A stretch of DNA of 64,000 bases, from NCBI RefSeq assembly GCF_900113245.1, contig NZ_FOOQ01000001.1, positions 1,240,001 to 1,304,000 on the forward strand, given 5' to 3'. Each line of letters opens with the position of its first letter. Positions within the stretch are counted from its first letter, which is position 1. Shown in pieces: positions 1 through 8,574 of the stretch. The stretch comes from Halopelagius inordinatus. GTDB taxonomy: Archaea > Halobacteriota > Halobacteria > Halobacteriales > Haloferacaceae. The position numbers and the translations under genes are program-made. Under the pieces are notes generated by a model, which saw only the letters and a program-made list of their open reading frames with translations, searched no databases and had not been told where the DNA came from.

Positions 1-1078
1 CGGGCGCGAAGACGACGCGGTGGGAGTCGCCCTGCGACGTGTACAGGACGTGTTCGAGGTCGCCCTGTTCGGGCTTCGTCGGCATCCCCGTCGAGGGACC
101 GGCCCGCATCGCCTCTACGAGGACGACCGGCGTCTCGGTCATCTCAGCGAGGCCGAGCGGTTCCGACATCAGCGCGAACCCGCCGCCGGACGACCCGGAC
201 ATCGCCTTGACGCCCGCGTGGGACGCGCCGATGGCGAGTGCCGCCGCGGCGATCTCGTCTTCGACCTGTTCGGAGATGCCGCCGACCTCGGGGAGGTTCT
301 GCGACATGATCGTGAACACTTCGGTCCACGGTGTCATCGGGTAGCCCGCGATGAAGCGACACCCTTCGTCGAGTGCGCCGTACGCGATGGCGTCGGAACC
401 CGAAAGCAGGACCTGCTCTTCGTCGTGTTCGCCGTCCGGAACCGAGATGTCCGGCGCGTCGACGTCGTACTCCTCTTGAACGAGTTCGTACGCGTCGTCG
501 AAGACGGTCATGTTCGGTTCGAGAATCTTGTCGGGCATCGCGTCCGCCATCAGGTCCTTGATGACGTGCGGTTCGATGTCCGCGATAGCGCACGTGACCG
601 CGACACCGGCCGTGTTACGCATGACCTCGCGCCCGTGTTCGCGCGCGATGGTCCGCAGGTCGATGTCGTAGACGTGCCAGTCGTTCTCCTCGACTCGTTC
701 GTCGAAGTCCTCTATCTCCGAGGTGTCGAGGAGTCCGGAGTCGTAGATGATGACGCCGCCCTCTCGGAGTTCGTCGAGGTTCTCCGAGAGCGGTTTGACC
801 TCCTCGTTGCCGTAGTAGGCGTTCTCCTGGGGGTTCCGAGCGAACGAGTCGCCCAGAGCGAGGAGGAAGTTGTAGCCGTCGCCGCGCGACCGGACGGGTT
901 CGTCCGATACCCGTACCTCGGTGTACGTGTGGCCACCGCGGATGCGCGACGGGTAGTGGCGGTGCGTGAATACGTGGAGCCCCGACCGCATCAGGGCTTT
1001 CGCGAAGTTCTGGCTGGTCGAGGCGATGCCGTCCCCAGAACCGCCTGCGATGCGCCAGATGAGTTCGTGGTCAGTCAT
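1..1078 (-). CDS. korA: 2-oxoacid:ferredoxin oxidoreductase, fused gamma/alpha subunit (3' part missing)
   Basis: Oxidises a 2-oxoacid (pyruvate or 2-oxoglutarate; the substrate cannot be told here) to an acyl-CoA and passes electrons to ferredoxin, together with a TPP-binding beta subunit. The start is ATG at 1078 (MTDHELIW). The N-terminal gamma-type domain has GGSGDGI at residues 12-18. From about residue 218 an alpha-type domain begins (GSDAIAYGA, GYPMTPWTE). About 359 residues are present and the reading frame leaves the window at base 1; the family usually reaches about 580-630, so the beta subunit should lie just outside. Assignment to the family is firm; the exact substrate is not. 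Confidence 0.9.
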   Translation of the reverse strand, partial: MTDHELIWRIAGGSGDGIASTSQNFAKALMRSGLHVFTHRHYPSRIRGGHTYTEVRVSDEPVRSRGDGYNFLLALGDSFARNPQENAYYGNEEVKPLSENLDELREGGVIIYDSGLLDTSEIEDFDERVEENDWHVYDIDLRTIAREHGREVMRNTAGVAVTCAIADIEPHVIKDLMADAMPDKILEPNMTVFDDAYELVQEEYDVDAPDISVPDGEHDEEQVLLSGSDAIAYGALDEGCRFIAGYPMTPWTEVFTIMSQNLPEVGGISEQVEDEIAAAALAIGASHAGVKAMSGSSGGGFALMSEPLGLAEMTETPVVLVEAMRAGPSTGMPTKPEQGDLEHVLYTSQGDSHRVVFAP

Positions 1079-1297
1079 ATGTTGAGCTCACGGCCCGCGA
1101 GGGCCACTACCGAAAGTTTTCGCTACGAGGCGATTAAAGCCTTTGCTATGGATTGACAAGGAAAGATAATGAAAGACCTAATATGTCTACGTGAGACGCC
1201 CAGTTTGCCTCGAAAAGTAGACGTTCGTCTTCCCTCGTGTTACGAGTCCGAATTCGCTACTCGAAACCGAGTAACTATCTCGTGACGTTCGGGTCCG
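1079..1297 (-). promoter_or_regulatory. Upstream region of korA
   Basis: The 219 bases between aroC and korA, which point the same way, hold no gene I can support. Bases 1130-1185 are clearly AT-richer than the coding DNA around them, including TTTAATC-like and TCATTATC-like elements on the minus strand, so korA probably has its own promoter here rather than reading through from aroC. Confidence 0.4.
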
Positions 1298-2449
1298 TTA
1301 CTCGTCTCGCGGACTACTCGGGTGATAGTCGGTGTCGTATTCGCCGGGTCGGGCGTCCGTCCGGTCGGGGTTGATGCGCCCCGAGAGGAGCATGAAGTCG
1401 ACGATTGTGAGGTTCAGCATCGCCTCTACGACCGGGACGGCCCGCGGCGGCAAGACCGGGTCGTGACGGCCGACGACTTGGATCTCTTTCTCCTCGCCCG
1501 TCTCCCAGTCGACCGTCGTCTGCTCTTTCGGGATGGACGTGGGGGCGTGGAACGACACCTCGCCGTAGACGGGTTGTCCGGTCGTGATTCCGCCCTGGAG
1601 GCCACCGTGTTTGTTGCCGACCGGCGTCGGGTCGCTCTCCTCGTCGAACTCCCAGTCTTCGTTTCTGTCCTTGCCGGTCCACTCGCGGGCCTCGCGGCCG
1701 AGTCCGTACTCGACGCCCGTCGTCGCCGGGACCGCGAACATCGCCTGTCCGAGGCGCGCGGGGAACGAGTCGAACCGCGGCGACCCGAGTCCGCGAGGGA
1801 CGCCTCGGGCCTCGAAGTAGACGGACCCGCCGATGGAGTCGCCCGCCTTCTGGTACTCCTCTATCTTCTCTAACATCCGGTCTGCGGTCTCCGGGTGCGC
1901 GCAGCGAACGTCGTTTTCCTCGGCGTGTTCGAGCATCTCCTCGAACGTGACCGGCGGCGCTTCGATGTCGCCTATCTGGTTGACGTGCGCTTTGACCTCG
2001 ATATCGTGTTCGGCGAGAATCTTCTGCGCTATCGCGCCCGCGGCGACCCAGTTCACCGTCTCGCGGGCGGAGGACCGACCGCCGCCGCCCCAGTTTCGCG
2101 TCCCGAACTTCGCGGAGTAGGTGAAGTCGCCGTGACTCGGGCGCGGCGCGGTGACGTACGGTTCGTACTTGCCGGACCGCGCGTCCTTGTTCTCGATGAC
2201 CATCCCGATTGGCGTCCCCGTCGTGTACCCGTCCTGCGTCCCCGAGTTGATGACGACGGCGTCGGGTTCCCCCCGCGAGGTGGTTATCATCGACTGGCCG
2301 GGTTTGCGCCGGTCCAGTTCCGCCTGTACGTCGTCCTCGTCGAGTTCCAGACCGGCCGGACAGCCCGAGACGGTCACTCCCATGGCGTCGCCGTGACTCT
2401 CGCCGTAGGTGGTGACCTGGAAGAGTCGGCCGAATCGATTGCCGTTCAT
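1298..2449 (-). CDS. aroC: Chorismate synthase
   Basis: Last step of the shikimate pathway: converts EPSP to chorismate using reduced FMN. It has the family motifs YGESHGD near residues 15-21, GRSSARETV in the middle and GNKHGGLQGG towards the C-terminus. At 383 residues it has normal length. I chose ATG at 2449 (MNGNRFGRLF), which fits the family N-terminus, rather than the in-frame codon at 2476. aroA lies 600 bases away on the same strand, separated by an oppositely directed membrane-protein gene, so the two pathway genes are neighbours but not one simple operon. Confidence 0.96.
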   Translation of the reverse strand: MNGNRFGRLFQVTTYGESHGDAMGVTVSGCPAGLELDEDDVQAELDRRKPGQSMITTSRGEPDAVVINSGTQDGYTTGTPIGMVIENKDARSGKYEPYVTAPRPSHGDFTYSAKFGTRNWGGGGRSSARETVNWVAAGAIAQKILAEHDIEVKAHVNQIGDIEAPPVTFEEMLEHAEENDVRCAHPETADRMLEKIEEYQKAGDSIGGSVYFEARGVPRGLGSPRFDSFPARLGQAMFAVPATTGVEYGLGREAREWTGKDRNEDWEFDEESDPTPVGNKHGGLQGGITTGQPVYGEVSFHAPTSIPKEQTTVDWETGEEKEIQVVGRHDPVLPPRAVPVVEAMLNLTIVDFMLLSGRINPDRTDARPGEYDTDYHPSSPRDE

Positions 2450-2552
2450 TACCTCGTCGGTCGGTGACCCGGGCATTTAGGTTTTGCAGAAAGGCGCAAT
2501 CCTGGGGCGACCGGCGGCGGAGTTCTTTGCCCCGGGGAGCGTACCGAGAGGT

Positions 2553-3056
2553 ATGGACGACGAAAACGACGCACAAGGGCTTCGGAGCGGCCTCGAAGAC
2601 GCGTTCTGGGCGCGGCACGCGAACCCGCTGAGTTCCGGTACGCGCATCCTCGCGTTTCCGTTCGCGATGTGGGCGCTCTACCGCCGGGACCGGAGGCTAC
2701 TCGCGGCGGCAGTCGCCTTCATCGCGGTCAACCCGGTGCTGTTTCCGCGTCCCGCGCGGACCGACTCGTACCTGAGTCGCATCGTCCTCGCCGAACGCGA
2801 GTGGATAGCCGAGGGACGCGGGACGATGGGAGTCGACTACCCGAACGTCCTCAACCTCCTCAACGTTCCCGTGACGCTGTACGCCCTCGCCTCGGCGGTC
2901 CGACGCGACCCGGTCGGAACCGCGGTCGGAACGCTCTGCGTGATGGTCCTGAAACTCTGGTGGACCGACGCGATTCTCCGCGAGACGGGCGTCACCGGCG
3001 AGGGACCGGCGGACGGGGCCTCCGACGCCGACGGCGGCGTCTCACTCTCGCCGTAG
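2553..3056 (+). CDS. Small membrane protein, DUF6653-like
   Basis: Unknown function. The 167-residue product starts MDDENDAQG, carries a [14 protein letters not shown]-type motif near residue 22 and then hydrophobic stretches ([33 protein letters not shown]) that suggest an integral membrane protein. The pattern recalls the haloarchaeal family DUF6653 (from memory). It points against both neighbours, aroC and aroA. Its last 15 bases overlap the 3' end of aroA on the other strand, so the two mRNAs are complementary there. An in-frame upstream codon at 2484 exists, but the added residues look non-coding. Confidence 0.75.
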   Translation: MDDENDAQGLRSGLEDAFWARHANPLSSGTRILAFPFAMWALYRRDRRLLAAAVAFIAVNPVLFPRPARTDSYLSRIVLAEREWIAEGRGTMGVDYPNVLNLLNVPVTLYALASAVRRDPVGTAVGTLCVMVLKLWWTDAILRETGVTGEGPADGASDADGGVSLSP

Positions 3057-4343
3057 TTCGACGCCGAGAGACTCGATCGCGTCGAAAAAGTCCGGAAACG
3101 ACACGTCGACGTGTTCCGCGCCCGCTATCGTCGTCTCGCCGTCGGCGACGAGGCCCGCGACGGCGAGAGACATCACGACGCGGTGGTCGGCCCGGCCGTC
3201 CACGCGCGCGCCGACGAGGTCGGTCTCGTCGCCGTGAATCGTGAGACGGTCCTCTCTTTCGGTCACCGACGCGCCCATCTTCCCGAGTTCCTCGGCCATC
3301 GCGCTGACTCGATCCGTCTCTTTGTATCGGACGTGTTCGCAGTTCTCGATGACGGTGTCGCCCGCGGCGACCGCTCCGAGCGTCGCGATGGTCGGAAGCA
3401 GGTCCGGCGTGTCGCCCACGTCTACGGTCGTCCCGGTCAGGTCGGCCCGCGGAACCGTAATCTCGCCCGCCTCGCGGTCCCACGCCACGTCAGCGCCCAT
3501 CGAGTCGAGAACGTCGAGGATGGCGCTGTCGCCCTGTGCGCTCGGACGCGCGCCTTCGACGACGACGGACGCGCCGTCTTCGGCGGCGACCGCGCCGGCG
3601 GCGAGCAGGTACGACATCGAAGAGAAGTCGCCCGGAACGGCGTACTCGCCGCCCTCGGGGGCGTACGACTGGCCGCCGGAGACGGCGAACCCCTCGTCGG
3701 TTCGCTCGACTTCGACGCCGAAGTCCTCCAGCACCTCGACGGTGATGTCGACGTACGGCGCGGACTTCAGTTCGGTCTCCAGTTCGACTTCGATACCCTC
3801 GTCGGTGACCGCACCGGCCATCAAGAGCGCGGTGATGTACTGCGAGGAGACGTCGCCGGGAATCGAGACGCGTCCGCCCGGCGTCGAACCGCCGACGACG
3901 AGGGGTGCCTGCCCGTTTCCGCGCGTGGACTCGCCCCGTCCGCCGAGTTCCTCGACGGCCGAGAGGAGGGGCCCCTGCGGGCGCGAACGGAGCGAGTCGT
4001 CGCCCGTCAGGACGACCAGTCCGTCCGCGAGTGCGCCGCAGGCGGTGACGAGACGCATCGTCGTCCCCGAGTTCTCGCAGTTCACCACGTCGTCGGGGAC
4101 GCCGGGGCGGCCCCCGAACCCCTCCACGACGAGGCGAGCGTTCCCGTCCTCGGCGCGTTCGACCGACCCGCCGAAGGCGTCCACGGCGCGCATCGTCGCC
4201 TTCGTGTCCGCGCTGACGAGTGGGTCGGTGACGGTGGCTTCGTCTCCGTACCCGGCGGCGAGGATGGCCCGGTGCGTGTAACTCTTCGAGGGCGGCGCTC
4301 GCGTCCGTCCGCGGACCCGAGAGGTCGAGATGGTGACGTCCAT
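3042..4343 (-). CDS. aroA: 3-phosphoshikimate 1-carboxyvinyltransferase (EPSP synthase)
   Basis: Sixth step of the shikimate pathway: joins PEP and shikimate-3-phosphate. The 433-residue protein begins [10 protein letters not shown] with the substrate-binding PSKSYTHR motif at residues 18-25. NSGTTMRL and an SLRSRP-type segment follow, and the C-terminal half has YKETDR and HGDETDL. I chose ATG at 4343 over the in-frame codon at 4421 because the family starts a few residues before PSKS. It works between shikimate kinase (30344-31297) and aroC. Its 3' end overlaps the convergent membrane-protein gene by 15 bases. Confidence 0.96.
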   Translation of the reverse strand: MDVTISTSRVRGRTRAPPSKSYTHRAILAAGYGDEATVTDPLVSADTKATMRAVDAFGGSVERAEDGNARLVVEGFGGRPGVPDDVVNCENSGTTMRLVTACGALADGLVVLTGDDSLRSRPQGPLLSAVEELGGRGESTRGNGQAPLVVGGSTPGGRVSIPGDVSSQYITALLMAGAVTDEGIEVELETELKSAPYVDITVEVLEDFGVEVERTDEGFAVSGGQSYAPEGGEYAVPGDFSSMSYLLAAGAVAAEDGASVVVEGARPSAQGDSAILDVLDSMGADVAWDREAGEITVPRADLTGTTVDVGDTPDLLPTIATLGAVAAGDTVIENCEHVRYKETDRVSAMAEELGKMGASVTEREDRLTIHGDETDLVGARVDGRADHRVVMSLAVAGLVADGETTIAGAEHVDVSFPDFFDAIESLGVELRRE

Positions 4344-4500
4344 GCGCAGGGATGGCGCGGGACGGGGCATGAGGGTACCGAAAGGGGCTACGTTTCGACG
4401 TTTCCGAAGGTTCGGTTTCACTCCGCGACGGGGGACCGAGCGTACGGACTCGGGATATTTGCCGGTCGGCTTCTCCGTCGTTTTACCGTAACGCCACTGC

Positions 4501-4728
4501 TCAACGGAAGCGACGGTACAGCGCCGATGGAACTCCGAGACCGATTTCGGCGAGAACCATCAAACTAATCGTGAGTGTCGTGGCGAGTGCGTAATCCAGC
4601 GGGATTACACCCGACCAGAAGAGACCGAACACTGTCACTAGAACGAGCATAAACCGAAGAATTGTATTTCTTACCGAGCGAATCCTTTGCATTCCATTAC
4701 TATCGTGCTCCGAATCTAATTGATTCAT
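4501..4728 (-). CDS. Small two-helix membrane protein, unknown
   Basis: A 75-residue product not recognised. After a polar N-terminus it has two hydrophobic segments ([18 protein letters not shown] and [19 protein letters not shown]) and ends in a basic SALYRRFR tail, which suggests a small membrane protein with a short hairpin. Codon use is AT-richer than that of neighbouring genes. A strong AT-rich TATA-like stretch lies about 27 bases upstream of the ATG, as for a leaderless transcript, which supports it as a real gene. Confidence 0.65.
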   Translation of the reverse strand: MNQLDSEHDSNGMQRIRSVRNTILRFMLVLVTVFGLFWSGVIPLDYALATTLTISLMVLAEIGLGVPSALYRRFR

Positions 4729-4747
4729 CGTATATTGGTGTTGTATT

Positions 4748-4768
4748 TTACATATATAAATATACCGC
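4748..4768 (-). promoter_or_regulatory. TATA-box region for the 75-residue membrane protein
   Basis: On the minus strand an almost pure A/T run (TATATTTATATATG-like) lies about 25-35 bases before the ATG at 4728. This is the spacing expected for leaderless haloarchaeal transcription. It is the most AT-rich stretch in the first 25 kb. Confidence 0.55.
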
Positions 4769-4854
4769 CATTTTGAGATTCTACGACGCCACGATGGTTC
4801 GTCCCGGGTTCCGCGATGCGTGAGGATTTAACGGACGAGAGCCAATCGCGTGCC

Positions 4855-6027
4855 ATGGAACCGGACCTCTCGCTTCTCGACGAGTACCTCGCGGACCACG
4901 GACACGACGGCTACCTCGTCGACGCCGCGAGCACGGATTCGACGCAGCGGTACATCTCGGGGTTCGACGCGCCCGACCCGTTCGTCACGCTCTACACGCC
5001 CGACCGAACCGCCCTCCTCGTCTCCTCGCTCGAGTACGGCCGCGCGAAAACGGAGTCGCGAGCCGAGAGGGTCGTTCGCCTCGCGGACTACGACTACCGC
5101 GAACTCGTGGCCGACCACGGCGCGACGGAGGCTACCGCCCGCGTCGTCGCCGCCTTTCTCGACGACGAGGGCGTCGAATCGGTCGCCGCGCCCGAGCGGT
5201 TTCCGCTCGGTTCGGCGGACACCCTCAGAGAACGGGGCGTGACGGTCGAACCCGAGAGGACGGACGTGGTGACGACGATTCGCGCGACGAAGACCGAGGA
5301 GGAAGTCGCGAACGTTCGCGAGGCACAGGCGGCAAACGAGGAGGCGATGCGCGCGGCGGAGACTCTCCTCGCGGACGCTACCGTGGAGGATGGAACGCTC
5401 GTCTACGAGGGCGAACCGCTCACCGCCGAACGGGTCAAAGAGGAGATAGAGGTGACGCTCCTCAGAAACGGCTGTGCGCTGGACGAGACTATCGTCGCCT
5501 GCGGCGCGGACGCCGCGGACCCGCACAACCGCGGGAGCGGACCCATCCGAGCGAACGAACCCGTCATCGTGGACATCTTCCCGCGGTCGAAGGCGACGAA
5601 GTACCACGCGGACATGACGCGGACGTTCGCGAAGGGCGACGCCTCCGAGACGGTCCGCGAGTGGTTCGAGACGACCGACGAGGCGCGGCGGGCCGCCTTG
5701 GACGCCGTCGAACCCGGCGCGACCGGAGCGGAGGTTCACGCCGCGGTCTGTGACGTGTACGAGGCGGCGGGCCATCCGACGCTTCGGTCGGACCCGACGA
5801 CCGAAACGGGCTTTATCCACTCGACGGGCCACGGCGTCGGACTCGACGTGCACGAACGTCCGCGCGTCTCACTCGACGGCGAGGAACTGGAACCGGGACA
5901 CGTGATAACGATAGAGCCCGGACTGTACGACCCCGACGTCGGCGGCGTCCGCATCGAGGACATCGTCGTCGTCACCGAAGACGGGTACGAGAACCTCACG
6001 TCGTATCCGGTCGAACTCGTCGTCTGA
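4855..6027 (+). CDS. M24-family Xaa-Pro-type metallopeptidase
   Basis: Cytosolic aminopeptidase-P/prolidase-like enzyme that cleaves peptides next to proline with a two-metal centre. The 390-residue product has a creatinase-like N-terminal domain and a pita-bread catalytic domain from about residue 150. Candidate metal ligands and active-site elements are visible: VDIFPRS and YHADMTRTF (about 238-256), STGHGVGLDVHE (about 322-333) and TIEPGLYD (about 351). I used ATG at 4855 (MEPDLSLLDEYL), although an in-frame codon exists at 4816. It stands alone between a divergent small gene and a convergent thioredoxin-fold gene. Confidence 0.9.
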   Translation: MEPDLSLLDEYLADHGHDGYLVDAASTDSTQRYISGFDAPDPFVTLYTPDRTALLVSSLEYGRAKTESRAERVVRLADYDYRELVADHGATEATARVVAAFLDDEGVESVAAPERFPLGSADTLRERGVTVEPERTDVVTTIRATKTEEEVANVREAQAANEEAMRAAETLLADATVEDGTLVYEGEPLTAERVKEEIEVTLLRNGCALDETIVACGADAADPHNRGSGPIRANEPVIVDIFPRSKATKYHADMTRTFAKGDASETVREWFETTDEARRAALDAVEPGATGAEVHAAVCDVYEAAGHPTLRSDPTTETGFIHSTGHGVGLDVHERPRVSLDGEELEPGHVITIEPGLYDPDVGGVRIEDIVVVTEDGYENLTSYPVELVV

Positions 6028-6055
6028 AAACGGGCGCGAGGGGTCGAATTCGCCG

Positions 6056-6562
6056 TCAGTCGTCGGAATCGGCCGTCTCGCCGCCGAGTTCCGACCACCG
6101 CGACTGCGCGTGGGACCACTCCGCGAGGAGTCCTTCGAGCGCTTCTGCTGTCTTCGGCGTCAGGACGCCCGCCGCCTGCCGAACCACCTCGCCGTCCTCG
6201 ACGAGAAAAGCGTAGATGGTCTGTTCGCCGAGGAGGCCGAGACGGCGGCGGAACGCGCCCTTGTCCACGGGGACGAGAACCGTCCGGTCGTGGAGTTTCC
6301 GCCGGGCGTTCGCGGGCGAGAGACCGCCCGTCGCCGTCGGGGGAAGCATTCCGCTTCGGCTACCCGAGACGAACAGTTCGTAGTACGAAAAGTGGTCGTA
6401 CTCGTCCTCTAAGTCGGTGGCGAACCCGCGCCACGAGTCGACGAGACTCTGTTGTCGCGCGTGGAAACTGATGACGACGAGCGTTTGGTCCCCCTCGAAG
6501 TCGGCCGGGAGTTTCACTCGCTGGCCGTCGGTGTCTCGCCCCGGGACCGAAGGGAATCTCAT
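6056..6562 (-). CDS. Thioredoxin-fold protein without catalytic cysteines
   Basis: A 168-residue cytosolic protein. It opens with MRFPSVPGRDTDGQRVKLP, a peroxiredoxin/AhpC-like entry strand, followed by TLVVISFHARQQSLVDSW. No CxxC or peroxidatic cysteine is visible, so a redox role through cysteine is unlikely. The central FRRRLGLLGEQTIYAFLVEDG segment reminds me of ATP10-type proteins (mitochondrial ATPase assembly), but this is only a resemblance. A TATA-like TTTTATAC lies about 27 bases upstream of the ATG. Function unknown. Confidence 0.75.
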   Translation of the reverse strand: MRFPSVPGRDTDGQRVKLPADFEGDQTLVVISFHARQQSLVDSWRGFATDLEDEYDHFSYYELFVSGSRSGMLPPTATGGLSPANARRKLHDRTVLVPVDKGAFRRRLGLLGEQTIYAFLVEDGEVVRQAAGVLTPKTAEALEGLLAEWSHAQSRWSELGGETADSDD

Positions 6563-6842
6563 CGGTTGAGGTGATGTGTCTGCTCCCGTATAAAACTACG
6601 TACCTGTCAGAGCTGGTTTATACGTCTGACGCGCGGATGATGGTTTCGGCGAGCGATATCTGGAGAGGAGAGATAGAATTCGCTGGCTCGCGTTTGTGCC
6701 TGGAATCTGATACATGTCGGTGCATTCCCCCGCAGACGCCCGCATCCGACGCCACGTTCGTACCGACGCCAACTGTTGCGATGGCCGTGTTCCCTTTAAC
6801 GCTATCCGTCCGAATATCTATCGTGATATTTTGAAGAACGGG
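6563..6842. promoter_or_regulatory. Intergenic region with promoter elements and an inverted repeat
   Basis: 280 bases without a convincing gene. A TATA-like TTTTATAC (minus strand, about 6587-6595) serves the thioredoxin-fold gene at 6562. Next to it an inverted repeat, GTCAGA at 6606-6611 and TCTGAC at 6625-6630, brackets a second TATA-like GTTTATA. The 87-codon open frame on the plus strand has low-complexity non-haloarchaeal composition and is not accepted. Confidence 0.4.
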
Positions 6843-7688
6843 TTACGCCGGTCGCTCGAAATCCGGGTCGAACAGGCGGGCGGACATCGGTCCGGGGTCG
6901 GCGTCCTCGACGACGTTGTACCGTGAGAAATCCTCGACGCCCTCCGCTCTGAGAATCTCTTCGTCGTAGAAGGCGTTGCCCGTGCAGTCCGACGGGTCGC
7001 GGCGCAGAACCGCCTCGACGGCGTCGCAGACGATTTCGGGTCGTCGCCAGTCTTTCTCCGTACCCATACCGAAGTGCCGCGTCGCTTCGCTCTCGACGGC
7101 CGAGACGGGCCACAGGGCGTTCGCGGCGACGCCGTCGTCGTCGAGTTCACCCGCCAGAGACTGCATCGTCACGGTCATCCCGTACTTCGAGACGGCGTAG
7201 GCCGCCATCCCCGGACGGCCGGGGTCGGTGACCGGCGGCGAGAACGAGAGGACGTGCGCGTGGTCGCTCTCTTTGAGGTGCGGGAGGGCGGCGTACGTCG
7301 TCGCGTACGCGCCCCGGGCGTTCACGCCGGTGAGAAGGTCGAATCGTTCCGGCGGCGTCTCCTCGAACGGGGCCATGTGAATCGCTCCGGCGTTGTTGAC
7401 GACGAAGTCGATACCGCCGAACTCCTCGACGGTGTCCTCGATGGCGGCCTCGACCGACTCCTCGTCGCGCACGTCGATCTGCCGCCAGATGGAGTCGCCG
7501 CCTCTCTCCCGTATCTCCTCTGTCGTCTCGGCGATGGTCCCCGGCAGGTCGTCTCTCGGTTCGACCGTCTTCCCCGTCGAGACCACTTTGACCCCCGCGT
7601 CGGCGAGGTGGACCGCGAGTGCCCGCCCGATGCCTCGACTGGTCCCGGTGATAAACGCTACACGCCCGTCGAGTTTATTCGATGGCAT
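6843..7688 (-). CDS. Short-chain dehydrogenase/reductase, HSDL2-like
   Basis: NAD(P)-dependent oxidoreductase of the classical SDR fold; substrate unknown. In the 281-residue protein I see the cofactor motif TGTSRGIG (14-21), NNAG (98-101), a Ser near 148-150 and the catalytic pair Y164/K168 in YAVSK. Several stretches follow eukaryotic hydroxysteroid-dehydrogenase-like 2: DVRDEESV, ALPHLK, SFSPP, VNARGAY, ALWPVSAV and a C-terminal TGNAFYDEE with a GVEDFSRY-like end. This suggests a lipid or acyl substrate (inference). Start is ATG at 7688 (MPSNKLDGRV); the longer open frame upstream is non-coding. Confidence 0.88.
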   Translation of the reverse strand: MPSNKLDGRVAFITGTSRGIGRALAVHLADAGVKVVSTGKTVEPRDDLPGTIAETTEEIRERGGDSIWRQIDVRDEESVEAAIEDTVEEFGGIDFVVNNAGAIHMAPFEETPPERFDLLTGVNARGAYATTYAALPHLKESDHAHVLSFSPPVTDPGRPGMAAYAVSKYGMTVTMQSLAGELDDDGVAANALWPVSAVESEATRHFGMGTEKDWRRPEIVCDAVEAVLRRDPSDCTGNAFYDEEILRAEGVEDFSRYNVVEDADPGPMSARLFDPDFERPA

Positions 7689-7806
7689 GACTCCACCTAC
7701 CGGGGCCGGGTACTTCACGTTACCTCGCGTCCGACCGACCGAACCCGCCGCAGGTCGGGCCGCGCACCGAACCCCTTTTGACGCGCCCGGTGCGTAGTCG
7801 GCGGCA

Positions 7807-8574
7807 ATGGAGGTACTCGTCGTCGGCGCGGGGGCGATGGGCCGGTGGGTCGGAGAGACGGTAGCCGCCGCGTTCGACGTGGCGTACGCCGACCGGGACC
7901 CGGAAGCGGCCGAAACCGCGGCCGCCGACTCGGAAGCGCGGGCGGTCGCTCTCGATACCGGAGAGTCGTTCGACGCCGTCTGTCTGGCCGTCCCCATCTC
8001 GGCCGTCGGAGAGGCCGTCGAGACTCACGCGTCGAAAGCCGAACGCGCCGTCGTCGACGTCACCGGCGTGATGGACGGCCCCATCGCGTCGATGCGGGCG
8101 GCGGCGCCCGACCGAGAGCGAGTCAGTCTCCACCCGTTGTTCGCGCCCGAGAACGCCCCGGGAAACGTCGCCGTCGTCGCCGACGCCCCCGGGCCCGTCT
8201 CGGACGCGATTCTCGGCGCGGTGGCCGACGCTGACAATCACGTGTTCGAGACGACCGCCGGAGAACACGACGCGGCCATGGAGACGGTTCAGTCGGGCGC
8301 GCACGCGGCCATCCTCGCGTACGCACTCGCCGCGGAGGACGTGCGCGAGGAGTTCGCCACCCCGATATCCGCCGGACTGGACGAACTCGTCTCGGCGGTG
8401 ACGGCGGGGACACCCCGCGTCTACCGCGAGATTCAGCAGTCGTTCCCCGGCGCGGACCGAGTGGCCGACGCCGCCCGACGAGTCGCGGAGGCCGAAGGCG
8501 AGGCGTTCGACGACCTGTACGAGGAAGCGAAAGCAGGTGACGGCGCGTTCGGGACGGGAAGTGAGAACCGATGA
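7807..8574 (+). CDS. tyrA: Prephenate dehydrogenase-like protein (TyrA type)
   Basis: Probably oxidises prephenate to 4-hydroxyphenylpyruvate with NAD(P) in tyrosine synthesis. The 255-residue product begins with a Rossmann dinucleotide site GAGAMG (residues 7-12). It also has AVPISAVGEAV, a DVTGVMDGP stretch and the SLHPLFAPE segment typical of the family, followed by an all-helical C-terminal domain. It overlaps the next gene by 4 bases (ATGA), so the two are co-translated. Its pathway partners aroC and aroA are within 6 kb. A related imidazoleglycerol- or F420-type reductase is less likely. Confidence 0.85.
   Translation: MEVLVVGAGAMGRWVGETVAAAFDVAYADRDPEAAETAAADSEARAVALDTGESFDAVCLAVPISAVGEAVETHASKAERAVVDVTGVMDGPIASMRAAAPDRERVSLHPLFAPENAPGNVAVVADAPGPVSDAILGAVADADNHVFETTAGEHDAAMETVQSGAHAAILAYALAAEDVREEFATPISAGLDELVSAVTAGTPRVYREIQQSFPGADRVADAARRVAEAEGEAFDDLYEEAKAGDGAFGTGSENR

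Noticed and set aside
20-1156. Long plus-strand open frame over the korA gene (378 codons)
   Set aside because: It is the antisense shadow of a clear oxidoreductase gene that runs off the window on the minus strand; the translation is Arg/Val/Asp-rich and without domains.
4816-4854. Upstream ATG of the M24 peptidase
   Set aside because: Adds 13 polar residues not expected for the family; the ATG at 4855 gives the usual start.
6571-6834. 87-codon plus-strand frame in an intergenic region
   Set aside because: Codon and residue use do not fit haloarchaeal proteins, no domain is seen, and promoter elements lie inside it.
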